A program made the translations under genes and the position numbers. A DNA stretch of 64,000 nucleotides. Source: Tetrahymena thermophila SB210 (lineage: Eukaryota > Ciliophora > Oligohymenophorea > Hymenostomatida > Tetrahymenidae). The notes under the pieces were generated by a model that was not told the origin of the DNA, did not search any database, and saw nothing but the letters and a program-made list of their open reading frames with translations. Location: positions 124,001 through 188,000 of the forward strand of contig NW_002476178.1 of assembly GCF_000189635.1 (NCBI RefSeq), written 5' to 3'. Every line of letters begins with the position of its first letter. Positions within the stretch are counted from its first letter, which is position 1. Positions 1-13,000 of the stretch are shown here, in pieces.

Positions 1-1
1 T

Positions 2-2485
2 AAATTTTTAAAAATTATTTAAAAGTTTCTTAGCTCTCCGAGCACTTTTAACAAGGGAATGAAGATTACAATTTATATTCTAGGTGCTTTTATTCTTTTT
101 TGTAGTTTTTTTGGAATAAAAATTTCATCAACTATAACAATAGAAGCGATTTAAGTAGTTTTTTGTCTTTATTTTGTTGATTTGTATATTCCTTTCCACC
201 TTCAAAGCTTATTTTAAGCAATAGATATATTCAACTTTAGAATATTGAACTATATCATGAGCGGATTTGATGGCTTAGACTTAAAAAGGGATGACTTAAT
301 TTTTCAATACTCTATAAAGGATCAGGTTCTATCTGGAAGATTTTTCTAAAGAGGGTTTTAAGTTTGCTCCTTCTTTTATAATGGACTTACATATCTGTTT
401 TTGATTATACTTTTTTATGGGATTTACTTGTTCCTCACTAATACATTTTTAGCTCCGTATGATTATCCACTGGCTCAGAATAATAAAGAAGACTCAAATA
501 AAAAAAGCATTTAACTTTAAAAAGATAAAAGCAATGTAGAAGATAAGAGTTAGCTTAAACCATTAGAATTAAACTTAAAAAGTCCTAAAGAAAATAATTT
601 TCTAAACTCAGATTCATTTTAGCTAAAATAAAATGGTTAAAAAGAAAATGATAAACTATTTGATGTAAATAAATATGAAAAGGTCAATTTCTATCTTTTA
701 TAAATTTCACTAAATACTATTAAAATATCTTATGTTCCTCTCTCGTTTGCTGCAGGGCTATAGTTGAAAAATTACTCTTCAGCTGATCAGATTAATTAAT
801 TTTCATTTTTTTGTGCTATGCTAACTCTATTGTTAATTGCCTATACATTTGGCGTTCTAATGTACAGAGACATAAAAAAATATGCTTAAAATATGTATGA
901 AAGAAAATAAGATCAAAAAGAATACACCTACTAAGTGTCTGAATTGAACATCAGAAGTGCTGTTTAAAGAAAGAATAAAATGGATTAATTAAAATTAATT
1001 TATCCAATACTCTAAGTTTTTTCTTATTCAATAATAACTCTGCTAATTACATGGCTTTAGGATATTGCAGATATACTTTTATATATTCTAATATCAACAA
1101 TTATGTTATTAATTGTTGTTAATATGTATTCTCCATTTACTAGCTTTAAAGCAAACTTAATTCACTTCATTAGCAATTTTTTCATTTTAATTATATTGGT
1201 AGGATAATTAATAATGAGAAATCTATACAATTAAATAGAAAATAGTTCTATTATCTCAACAAAAACAGATTATTTTAATTCAATTCAATATGTAGCTATA
1301 TTTTTATCTTCAACAATATTGCTATTTACTTTAATATCAAGTTTATTTTAAGCAAATAACACATATTAATACTTTAAAAATGGGTTTTCTGTTGATAATG
1401 TTGCAGTTGTTCATCCTATTCCAATAACATCTCCAACTAAAAATGCAATCATGACTTTTGAAAATATTGATGAAAAAAATCAACTCAAGTCCCCTAAGCA
1501 AGACATACCAAAAGTTCCTATAAAAGAAAATATTTCAAGGAAGACATCTTTTCTAGAAATTAAGAAAGATTAAACAAATCAACTTAGGAGGCAGAGCACA
1601 CTAAGTCAAATGCAAACCTATGAGCAAAGTACTTAATAAAAGTAAATTTTTGTAGCACCTAGGAAGAGTCTTCAGGTCTTAAAATAAAGCGATTTTAATA
1701 GTTAAACAGCATCTTAGTCTTCATTTAATGATTAGTTCTCTACAAACCCAAGCTCAATACAAGTTATAGAACTAGAAGATATACAAAAATTAGTAAGAGA
1801 AAACAAAAAAATGGAGCAAAAACTAGCTCAAATAGAAAAAAAATAATAATAATTAATAAAAAAAATGAATTATTCTTCAGCTAAGCACAGCTTATAGAAT
1901 AGCTTTTAATCTTTAGATTAAGATGTCAAAAGTGATGAAGAAGAGCCGAGGATAAAGAAAAGGAGCTAAAATTAATCGATAGAAACCATAGAAGAAGAGG
2001 AAGAACTTAGTTAAAAAAATGGAAATAGAGGAGAAAGAAGAAAAAGATAAAGCCAAGTGCTCTAATAAATCCCATAAACACCACCAAGTTTAAAGAGAAT
2101 TTAACATATGTAAACTAATGTATTCCACTTTGGAGATGACATTAAACTTGATTCAAAAAAAGATGAAAAAATACAAGTAAAGGAAGAAAGATAGCCTATC
2201 ATAAAATAAAACAAATTTGATAAGAAAAAATCTAAAACTATGATCCTTGAAGACGATAAAAAATAAATTTTTAATTATGGCAGCAAAATTGAAAATTCAA
2301 ATTAAAAAATGCTTATAAAAAGCGATTCTCCAAATAAATAAATTTCAGAGAAATCTTCCTCATCCTCTTCTAATGAAGAAGGTGATGAAGATGATTTAAA
2401 TTTTTGGAAAAATACTCGTAAAGAATAACTAAGGGTTAATAAGTAAAGCAGAGCACAATCCTTACTTTTTATTAAAAATGAGTGA
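2..2485 (+). CDS. Polytopic membrane protein, 3' part (5' end outside window)
   Basis: The frame is open from the first bases of the window to TGA at 2483-2485 (827 codons), so the gene almost certainly begins upstream. The visible part starts with several hydrophobic segments (after Met at 59; near 130-200; at about 385-450; at about 800-860; and three between about 1010 and 1340), giving six or more membrane spans. A long, charged tail rich in Ser, Gln, Lys and Glu follows from about 1420 to the end, with a short coiled-coil-like stretch near 1790-1860 and an acidic Ser-rich stretch near 2355-2400. Ciliates have many large surface proteins with Cys-rich ectodomains that end in a similar block of membrane helices plus a cytoplasmic tail; membership in that group is an inference, since the ectodomain is not in the window. 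No introns are needed in this part. Function unknown. Confidence 0.8.
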
Positions 2486-3636
2486 ACAGATGGTTGATTA
2501 TTTTGCTAAACAATAATTTTAAGATTGAAAATAATAAATTTGTAATTTACAAATAATCTGTAATTTAAGTATAAATACCAAACCAAGTTTACTCTTTTAA
2601 TTTAATATTTAAAATTTGTTTGTTAGCCATTACTTCCTTTAATTTTATACAAATTAATTTATGCTATTTTTTTTTATTAAAAGTAAATTTTATTTTCTCA
2701 CTTTTAATATCGTATTTATGTTATTTTTGAATAAAAATTGCCAAATCACCACAAAATAAAAAAAGCTTATAAGCTATTTAATCTCACATTTTATAATCAA
2801 CTAAAATGTCAAAATAAATAGTTTTTTTATGGTTTTTTTAATAATTTTATAAATACAAATCAAAAAATATTACATAATTATTAATTTTGTAAACTCGCAA
2901 TATAAAAAACATTAGACTACCTTTTATGTTATTAATAAATAAGTGTTTTAGAATTGACTTCAATTGATTACTTTTAAATTAACAAATTTAGTTAAAATGA
3001 AATTATCAATAGAAAAAAATAAGTATAGGTACACTAAAATAAATGATAATAAATAAGTCAAATATTAAACAAAAGATTTGATTGTCTTTCTATTTTTCTT
3101 CAATTAAAAAAATATTTTACGAATATTTAGAAAATTTCTAAAAAATATGAGGTATTTAATAATGTAAAGTAATAATAAGTAAAGTACAAAATAAATGAAA
3201 TAAATCAATAACTAAAATAATTAATTTTGATATGGACAAATAACTAAAATTTTTAATATAAGTGGAATAGATCCGACTTCTTTTAAAAAGTCAGTGATAT
3301 ATTGGGTTGGGGATTTTTTTCAAGGAATTTAGTAGTAAGAATTTATATTTTGTTGATAAGATAAAGCAAATATTTTTTATTTTTTTTTGAAAATTTGTTT
3401 ATTTTGTTTGTTTTCTTGAGTTTTCAATTAATTTATAAGCTTTTCTCATTTTTGATTACATAAGCAAGTAATTTGTGGAAAATATTAGATTGCAGAAATT
3501 TCAATTATAGTTCTGCTTATTAATAAAGAATTTAATCAAATAGCAATCGAAGTAATATTTTTTTGTGATATTTCTTGCTTCAGCTCCACCAGATAAATTA
3601 ATATATTGATATTCAAAGTTTTTAATCAGTATCTTA
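2486..3636. other. Convergent spacer, 1.15 kb
   Basis: AT-rich DNA between two gene 3' ends. Only homopolymer A/T tracts were seen; no gene, tRNA or clear repeat. Confidence 0.6.
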
Positions 3637-5101
3637 TCATTATTAAAGAGTTTATGCTTCTTCATCAAAGCTAACATTTGTTTTATTATTATTTTCTTTT
3701 GATTGATTTTCTCCGATTTAGCAATTATTATTTTCATTCATTTAAATAATAAAGGCATCAGAATTAGCAGCACTCTTAGAGGTGAGCCCCAAACATTTTT
3801 AGCTTATTGGCAGAGATGGAATAGTGTCCATACAAATAATCACCTCATCACTAGATAATGAATTTTATTTTTAATCATTATCATTTTCACGCTCGCTTTG
3901 ATGTGATAAAATTTCTTCTGTGTTTATTTCGTCTCCTCTGCTTGAAATACATTCAGAATTAAGGGATATAGACCTTACTTTAAATGCGCAAGATGTAGAA
4001 GCAGTTTCATCTTTATCATTCGATTGCTCGGAATTAGAATTTGATTCTTATTTTTGAATTTTTAGTTTGTCATCGATACTATGTTTTTTAATAGGCTCTA
4101 ATACTGGTTACTCTACAGCTAATTTCAATTCTTCTGAATTTAATTCGAGTACATTGAGTGGAATCAAAGTCAAAAAGCTAGCAAATTGAGCTTTATTAAA
4201 TGACTTCTTAGATGGTTTTTCAGGTTTATATTTCTCAAAATTTTAAGAAGACCAGTCTGGGAATAAATTTTCTTTACGGTCGAGCTTGAATGCACATCTA
4301 TCACAATCATTTCTAGAATCTAAACATTTTCCATTTAAATTTTTGAATTTATTGTAAATTTAAACATTATAGTAGTAATCTTCTTTATCACAATATATGT
4401 TATTGTTATTAGTTCCGTATTAATTTACAATACAATTCATAGGGTCTACCATACCCATACATCCAAATCCTGGTCCATAGCTGAATGCTTAAGTATCTCC
4501 TGCATCAGTAGCTCCTTCTTTTGTACAATTATAGCATTTCTTAAAACAATAGTAGCAAATAATGACACCAAAAACAATAGCAACTACGATACCTATGATT
4601 AATCCAATATTGGGTGAACTCGAACTACTTTTTTAATGAAATTTTGTTAAGTATATTATTTTAATTAACTTTATTCAATCAGTTCTAAATGCTTTAAAAA
4701 TTAATAAAGCTATTTAGATAAATATTTATAGTACAACATAAGTTTAATGAGCATTAAAGTAAAAAATAGTAAAATGAAGATAGCTAGATAAAACGATTAG
4801 AATAAAAAATTACCTTGACGAGTTGCATTGGTCTTAGCTTTGGCTTAAAGAATATCCATTGTTACAAGTTATACATTAATTTTCATCATTCGAGCATTAT
4901 TAACAATTCTGTATTTGGCAGCCTATAAATAGTTTTAATATAAAAGAGTTATTAACAACATTAATCTAAAACAACAAAAGTAATTGCAAAATTTTTATAA
5001 GTATATATATAAAGAGAAAAAAACTAAATTATTTGTATGTTACCTTATGCAAAATTAAGGATACCAACAACTAAAATTAGCTTAAAACTTAATTACTTCA
5101 T
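3637..5101 (-). CDS. Small type I membrane protein, Cys-rich ectodomain
   Basis: Three exons: 5044-5101, 4814-4922 and 3637-4627, giving 385 residues. Exon 1 encodes a signal peptide starting MKQLSFKLILVVGI. Exon 2 encodes a short Cys-rich ectodomain with CxxxxCxxC and CxxC spacings, like one furin-like or EGF-like unit of the large ciliate surface proteins. Exon 3 begins with a run of serines, then one membrane span (GLIIGIVVAIVFGVIICYY) followed directly by several cysteines. A cytoplasmic tail of about 300 residues follows, acidic and rich in Ser, Asn and Glu, with a CxxC-type cluster around 4270-4320. Introns are 121 and 186 nt with GTAA donors. The topology is clear from sequence; the function is not. 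A receptor-like or adhesion role is only a guess. The gene is divergent from the Hakai-like gene. Confidence 0.8.
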
Positions 5102-6259
5102 TGATCGTTGCTTATGTAGTTACAGTTTTAGAATAGATTTCTTTTAAGAGATCTACGTTTGTTAATTGAAGGATTTATATTTTATTTTTTTTTTTGTAAA
5201 TTTTACTTCTGTTTAATTTTTTAGATAAACGACTGATTATAAATTAAATCACTTCTTTTCTCTCCAAAAAAGTTATTAAATAAGATATAGATTATCTGCC
5301 AAAATCAAAATCTAATTTTTAATAATCAAAATCATCACTTGAATTATAGTAATTATTTTTTTCAATTCCTATTTTTTTCTATTGCTCATCAAAACTTACG
5401 TATTTTCTCTAAAATAAAACCAACCGCTTTACAAATTATAAATAATTACAATAAAACGCACCAAATCAAATAAATAATTACACTTGAAAAATATCCAAGT
5501 TATTTCACAAAACAAAACTGATAATGCAAAAATAAATAATCTAAGTAATTCTTATGAAAAAGCTTAAGTTACTTTACAAAACGATTTACTTTAGAAATTT
5601 ATCTGTTGATATAAAATTATAATATACGTTTGAACAAAACAAATAGATTAATTTTTATGTTGAATTTATAATTTTATTTTTACCATAAATATTCAAACAA
5701 ATTAAATGTTTTTCAAAAAGGATCTAACCTATAAAAGTTGTTTAAAACATAGACATTTACTCGTTCGATCTAATAAAATCAAGAGCTTATAATAAAAAGC
5801 TAAAAGCTATAATTAAAAATATCAATACTGAAAAACAACAATAAAATTAAAAACTATTTCATAATTAACTTTTACCTTTGAATAAAATATGTGATAAATA
5901 AAATAAATAATTAGAATTAAAAACAATTTTATTACTTTTAATGAATGAATCTATTTCTGTTTTATTAAAATAAATAGATAACAATAAAGTATATTTTATG
6001 TTTAAAAAAATATTTTGTAAAATTTTACTGAAAAATATTTTATTATAAAAATTTTAATAATCAATTAATTATTTATTTAGTCCTACTTTATATTTATCAA
6101 GTAAGAATTAATTGAATGAAAAATATCTTTTTCATTTAATAGAATAAATATTAAATTTGTATTCTGCTTATAATCTAGACATAATTAATTATTTCATTAT
6201 CCTTTTAACTAGATTAAAACTATAATTTTTACAATAAATTAACCGCACTAATATTCATA
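5102..6259. other. Divergent promoter spacer, 1.16 kb
   Basis: AT-rich DNA between two divergent gene starts, so it should hold both promoters. No specific site recognised. Confidence 0.5.
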
Positions 6260-6762
6260 ATGGAAGGAGAAGATAGAAAACAATATCCTTTAAATCCACC
6301 AGACGACTAAATTTTAAAATATGAACCAAATTTGGCAATTTTAAAAGTAATACCAATCAACATTTATTTTTAAATTATGAAACATTTAAAATTATAAAAA
6401 GATGAACCCTAAAGGGATTGATTAAAAAGCTAAATTCTGTCCAGTTTGCGATTTTCCAATAAATGTGAGAATTGTAGCATTCCCATGCTGCCACTATTAT
6501 TGTTATTCTTGCTATGTAGTTGATACCTTTTAATGCAGATTGTAATTTTATTTAAAAATATCTATTAATTTTATTTATATGCATAAAATTCTTAACTCTT
6601 ATAAATAGATGTGACATACTTATAAAAGAAAGTAAAAGAATGGAAGATGGAGAATCTTTCTATAGTTGCGATAATGAAAATTGCTATAAGTATTTTGAAA
6701 ACCAAGAAAAATATGAATACCACATGAAATTCCATTAACCCTCAGATAGATAAAGTATGTGA
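6260..6762 (+). CDS. Hakai (CBLL1)-like RING plus C2H2 protein
   Basis: Three exons: 6260-6346, 6402-6541 and 6609-6762 (126 residues). The spacing of metal ligands matches Hakai: C42xxC45, a Pro-Ile pair, P57-C58-C59-H60, C63xxC66, then C74xxC77 made across the second splice junction. A Phe-x-x-Cys segment follows, and then a C2H2-like finger (Cys-x4-Cys...His-x3-His) near the C-terminus. Hakai is a RING E3 ubiquitin ligase whose two zinc modules form the dimeric HYB phosphotyrosine-binding fold; it is also a subunit of the WTAP-type m6A mRNA methyltransferase complex in animals and plants. This copy is tiny compared with animal Hakai and lacks the long Pro-rich tail. Introns are 55 and 67 nt. 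The assignment rests on motif spacing read by eye. Whether it works in m6A writing is inference. Confidence 0.65.
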
Positions 6763-7599
6763 TAAACTAGTTAGTTTTGTATATATGAATTTGTCTAACA
6801 TTAATAAATATAAAATAATCTGAATTTGATAATTAATTTTAATAAACGCTATAAATTCACTTTTAACAATATGGTTGAAGTGATAGTAACCCTATTTATA
6901 TCAATATTGTGTTAGTTATTATAAAACTCAAATATATAAAAATAACCAATCTCTTTATATATAAATAAAAATCTAATTTTAAATTGAAAATTCACTTTAA
7001 TAAAATGTAAATATTATTTGTTTCTCAAGCCAATTATGAAATTAAAATAAATTAATATTTGAATTTATAAAATATCATAAAATTATAAAATAACAACCCA
7101 GTTAAAAAAAATTATTTATTCTATTAAAAGTGAAATTTTAATTTATAAAATTTGCATCATAAATTTTAGAAATGTTTTATTTTTAAAGTTTGAAAAGTTA
7201 CAATGATAATTTTAATTTTTAAGTATTGTAAGTAATAGTTTTATTCATTTACATTTTTCTTTCAAGTTATTTAATAATAATAATTTAATTTAAGTTTAAT
7301 TAATTAATTTTTTCAATAGTTTAATTGATCTTTAATAACAATACTTAAAATATTTTACTTACTATTTGTTTTCTTTTTAAATTAGAATTTATTTTCTAAA
7401 AATTTTTTCATGAAATCTTTCTAACTATTTTTGAAAAAAATATAGTGAGATTTGAATGGTTCTAATATTCTATAAAAAAAGTAAAATATATCAAACAAAT
7501 CTATCACTTTTTAAAAATTAGGTTAAAACTTTAAAAAGGTTTATTTATTTTAACTATCATTTTATTATAATCATTTTTAATGATTATCATAGCTAAATA
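6763..7599. other. Convergent spacer, 0.84 kb
   Basis: AT-rich; no feature seen beyond A/T tracts. Confidence 0.5.
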
Positions 7600-8575
7600 T
7601 CAAACTTCATCAGCTTTTCGTGGGTAACTTGGCAAAAGATTATCATCATATATTGACTCAGTATCTTATATATAGCTGTCTTAATTAATTGATGCTTCAT
7701 ACTGTTAAGAAGATAATATTGATTTGTTATTATTTTAATATCTAGACCTTGATTGGATTGTCTTGGCTTGTAAAATAAACTCACAATCAAATCCCATTTA
7801 TTCAAAACACTATATTACTTAAGCTTCGCTCTCTTTATATTATTCTAATAAATCCTGCAATTCTTAAGAAACTCTATTCACTTCTTCTCTTTTATTTTCT
7901 AAAACATCAACTGTCTATTTAAAAATAGCTTAAACACAAGAAAAAAGAAAAAAAACTTACTTCAACCAATTTTATTCTTCGTTAGTGTGAAACCTATGAA
8001 AAATCTTCTAAATAATCCCAAACATTTTAGAAACTTTTTTCTAACTAAAATTATAAAGAGGTGTACCCTAAAGTAGCTGTGTCTAATGATTACTTTCCGT
8101 TGAGTAGATCCGTATACTCTGTTTCTTTCATTACAAATATGTCTAAATTAGATTCTTACTCTTCTATTGTACTATTCATTTGAAGATATAAATCAGATTA
8201 CCTTATGTCTAAATTATTATTTTAGTCGATTTCAGATTCAACGATATAAAAGTAAACCAAACTATCAGGTTTAATTTCTTTGGATTTAATAACCCTTTTT
8301 TAAGAATCGAAGTAAAGAAATGAGGGTTTCTATATTCCTTTAAAGACATTTTAATATATTTCAAAGATCAAACTTTCTAGCTTCTCTTACTTCATTGGTT
8401 TGAGCAAAAAGACAACAATACCTGGTTCATTTGACTCTTAATAATTCCTAAAGAATAATCTTTTAAACTTCTTTATTTTAAAATCTTGTTTTGTTTCATT
8501 TTTCTTAGCAACCTTTGGACTTTAATTGTTGTTTAGAGTTGGAGTTCTTGGGGATCTTATGTTATCATTATTCAT
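7600..8575 (-). CDS. Doublecortin-like domain protein (tentative)
   Basis: Two exons, 7961-8575 and 7600-7914, with a clean GTAAG donor; 309 residues. After a Ser/Asn/Lys-rich start, residues about 32-120 have the pattern of a doublecortin (DCX) ubiquitin-like domain: a basic start with an Arg-Asn turn, a hydrophobic strand (PGIVVFLL), a helix with Leu and Phe at regular spacing, then Ser-Phe-Leu-Tyr-Phe-Asp and a Pro-Asp-Ser turn before Leu-Val-Tyr-Phe. DCX domains bind between tubulin protofilaments, so a microtubule or ciliary role would fit. The second half holds a predicted coiled coil (about 205-235, rich in Glu, Lys, Gln and Leu) and a polar C-terminus. The domain call is by pattern only; otherwise the protein is an unknown ciliate protein. 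Confidence 0.5.
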
Positions 8576-10051
8576 TTTAACTTAATTTGTATAAGCATAA
8601 AAAAATTACTAATACTTTACTATTGGTTTAAAATGCTCTTAAAAATTACAATAATATTAAAATTTGAAATTTCTAAATAACAAACAAATACTTAATTAAT
8701 TAGTTAATTCTTTATTGTTAATCAGTTTTTTGGCTGATTTTTTTCAACTTAATATAAAAAATAAATTAAATTTATTGAATGTTATAAAAAAATTATTTTA
8801 CTATCTTTTTCATATCTAGCTAAAATTATTTTAAGTAATTTTCATATGAAATGATCTAATTTTATTTACTCATCTTCTCAATATTTTTAACTATCTACAG
8901 ACAAATAATTTAAATTTAGTATATGAAAATAAGTTGAAAAAACAAAATCAAAGGATATAAAATTCCAAAATGAATTCCTGTTGAATAATTAATTTTAATT
9001 TATTGATATGTCTATTTTCAGTATTATATTTTAATATTTAATATATTAAAAAAAATAAATATCATAAAGTTTAGATTTAAAAAATAGTTTCCCTTAATCA
9101 AATTAAAATCGAAAAATATACTTTGAAATTTTTAAATATTAATTCAAAGGCTGTCTTAGCATGCTGAATGAGTCTTTAAAAAAAACTAAATAAAAAATAA
9201 ATTCAGTTTAGTTTCATAAAAATGTTATATAAAAATTTTTTTTATTTTTCTTCGGACAGAACTCTCACATCCAGAAGGTATTATAACCTTTTAAGGAAAT
9301 TCAATTTAGCTTCAATATATCATAAATCATTAACAAATAAATAAATATTAAAATACATTTAACAAAAGGTAAGCAAAAAATTGGATTTAAAGAACATATA
9401 TTTAATAATAGGATTTGAAAAAAATATCAAATTAATTGAATTAGATTATTTTAAAATATAAAAATAAATAGAAAATTTTTGTATTTGTATTTTTAAAAAG
9501 TTGATAAAATATAAACGAAAAAAGATTTGAAAAAACAAAATAAGAATCCTTAGTTATCAAATAATTATTCCTAAATTCTACATCTAGCTCAGCTAGTATA
9601 TTATTAAACTGAAGTACAACAGTCTTAAAAAAATATTATGGGAAATATTTCAGAAAATTTGCCACTAATGAAATTTCACTATACTTATTAGAAGTAGAAC
9701 TTTAAAAATTGTAGAATATTCAAATGATTAGAATATGTTTTAAAGAGTGCATAGTTTGTTTATGTTATTTCTTTAGAATTTACAATTTAATTTTACATTG
9801 ATTTTTTAAATTAATTTTGCATAAATTTTAAATAAATAAATATATAAAAGCTAAGTGATTAGTCAGTATTTATTTTTTTGCAAGGGAGTATTATTTTTTT
9901 GATTATAAATAAAATTAATTAATAAGTTATTTTATAATATTTAAAGAAATCAATCATAAGATTTAAACATCTCATAAGCCATTCTAATAAGTAAGCTGAG
10001 AAAAGCTTATAATTAATTACAGGTTAATAAGGAGGATTTATTTTTGATTGA
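8576..10051. other. Divergent promoter spacer, 1.48 kb
   Basis: AT-rich spacer between divergent genes. Open frames occur, as expected by chance with TGA as the only stop; none looks like protein. No RNA gene recognised. Confidence 0.5.
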
Positions 10052-13000
10052 ATGAAGTCGCCAGTTGATGACTATGATGTCGATTTAGATAAGCTTGCTA
10101 AGCTTGAAAAAATGATAATTAGAGTAGATACAGATATTCATAAAATGTAATTAGATAATGATAAGACTAAGATAGTGGAAACTCTAAAAAAGGTGAAATT
10201 TATTGTTAATTTTAGATAATATTTCAATAAATTATCAAAAATGTGATTTTTTTGATGTGATTTTAAAATTATTTTTCATTTTAAATTCATAGACCCATGA
10301 TATCTATTCTCTAATTTTAGGCGAATTACATTTTTAGCTTACTGAAATGAAACTAGAATCCTTTGGAAGTATCATATAGAAGATTTTTTTAGGAGAAAAT
10401 ACACTTTTGAATAGTTTACTTAAAGTCAAAACTAACTTGGAATACAATCCAAAGAAAATGATAGAAGATTTGGATTAACTTGGAAATAGAGCAAGAAGAA
10501 GAAACTCTTCTACCTAAGTGGCAGAGGCTAAAAAAGATGAATAGTTTATTCAATAAGCTAATGAAACAGTACTACAAAGTAAGAAAAAGGTTAAAGATCG
10601 CTTTAAATAAACAACAGATTTCGAAATTCCAAAGGTAGGTTTTATTTATTTACTTTAAATATTCATTTTATTTATAAATATTATAATTTTAATTAACTAG
10701 GTTTTCGCTGATAAAGGAACTGATACTGCATTAGATAGAGAGGACGCAAAAAATCTCAATAATGTATTGAAAAAAAATGAAGAGCTTGATGAAATAAGAA
10801 AAGAATTTGATGAATCTTCAAAGGAAATCGAAAATTTTTTGAAAAATAAAAATTTAATTAATTTTAATGATGAAAGATCAAAAGCCGAATCATCATTAAA
10901 GCACATGCTTAAAGACCTTTCATAAAAAAAGAGAAAAGCTGAGCAAAGTAATTTCTATTTGTAATAAGCAATAGATTTAAAGAAAATAAATTTTTTTTTA
11001 TATTTAGTTGAAAGAGAAGGATAATCCCTTTTACAATTTGACCCTTATTAGTAAATGCAAAATAAAGCAAAATAAAATGCTAATGCTGCTTTAATTTTTG
11101 GTACTCCACCAGGCCATATTTTAAGAGATGGAAAGCTGATAGCTATTACTTCATAAGAAATATAAGTAATCTTTAAATATATATACTTAGATTTTATTTT
11201 ATCAAAATAATAAAGACTGACAAAGATCCAAATTTAGAAAAAATAGCTAAAATGACTTAAGAAATGTAAACAAAATAAGCAAAATTTACTGAATTAGAAA
11301 AAAAAGTGAAAGAAATATAAAAAGATGCAGATATTTATAAAGAGCAATGCAAAAAATTGAACGATAAGATAAGTGAATTGAATGGTCTGGCTAAGAAGAA
11401 AGAGGAAGATTAGAAAAAAGAAAAAAAGGAAAGAGAAAAGCTTATTGTGATGGATGAAAAAGGTAAAGAGAGATTTAGGAGTATCGTTGAAGAGAACTAC
11501 AGATTAAAGCTAAAGCTAAAGGAGCTAGTTGAAGAAATTAAACTTTTAGAAAAAGAAAACAAGGGAGCTTTAGAAAAATTCAAATAATTTATTATGAACA
11601 GTAATTTGACAGATGAATAAAAGCGTATGCTAATTGGAAAAGTAGAAGAATTATTTACTCTTGATCTTTCAAAGAGATTAAATATAAGAGAACTTGAACA
11701 TTTAAGTAAAATAGATAATGATATGCTGAAAGATCCACTTATAAGAGCTATCATTGGTGATCCCGTGGCAATGGTCAAAAAGATAAAACAAGATGAAAAG
11801 GATAAGTAAAAATTAAGAGCTAGTCCTAATTATGATCCTGATTTTGATCCAAACCTCCTTGAAGATGGTTAAAGAATCATAACAAGAAAAGTCAAAAAGA
11901 AAATTAGAAGATTAAATTCAAAAGGTTAATGGGTTGAAGAGGTAAAATATAAATTTTTAAAGTTGTTAAGTCAATAAAATAATAAAAATATTTATTGATT
12001 TTAGGAAATAGAAGTTGAAGAAGAATGTGTTGTTGATAAAAACGGAAATATTATCAGAAGTAGAGAAAAACCTAAAGAAGGCTTCTCTATGGATCCCTCT
12101 ATGCAAAATTTTATTAATAAGCATGGTGGATTAGCTATTGGAGGAGCTAAATTTAATTTACCATAAAAACCAAATAAACCATTAGCAAAAAATGGGTAGC
12201 CAATCAAAGAAGGAGAGTGGTTTGTAGATTAAAATGGCAATAGAGTAAAAATGACAAGGAATGCCAAAGGAGAAGAGGAATATGAAATTCAAGAAGGTAG
12301 AGAATTAATAAATATTATTTTAGCTAATGTTTTAATAAATTATAAAAGAATATATTGATGAGTTTGGTAACAAGTAAATAAGAAATAAGAAAATGATTAT
12401 TTCAAAAGATAAAGACGGAAATGAAATTATAACTGTAATTTTTATGTCTTAAACAATAAAACTTAATCTAAAAATTTTTTATATTAGGAAGAATACATAG
12501 ATCCTAAAACTGGTAAAAAGATTACAGTTTAGAAAAAAGTATTCAGAGACAAAGATGGAAATGTATAATTTATAATCACTCTTATAAATTTATTTATATT
12601 TGGATTTATTAATAGGAAGTCATTGAGGAAATAACAACTGATGCAAATGGCAATAAAATTACAAAAAGAACAAAAGTCTTAAGAGATAAAGATGGTAAAA
12701 ATTATTAAATTTGTGAAGCAATAATTAAATAAAATTTAATATAAAATAGGAAATGAAATCATAGAGGAAGAAATCATTGATGAATTCGGTAATAAAATAA
12801 TTGTGAGGAAAAAGGTAATTTTTATCAAGAAAAACTTTCATCAATTAAAATGCTATGAATAATAAATTCCATTTTTAATTATTATTTGGTAAATAAATTT
12901 TATTCACAATATGATTTTACTTAAAAAAGAAAATGAAAGATGCAAATGGAAATGATATTTGGGTGACTGAGACTATCAATGCTGATGGCAGCAAAACTAT

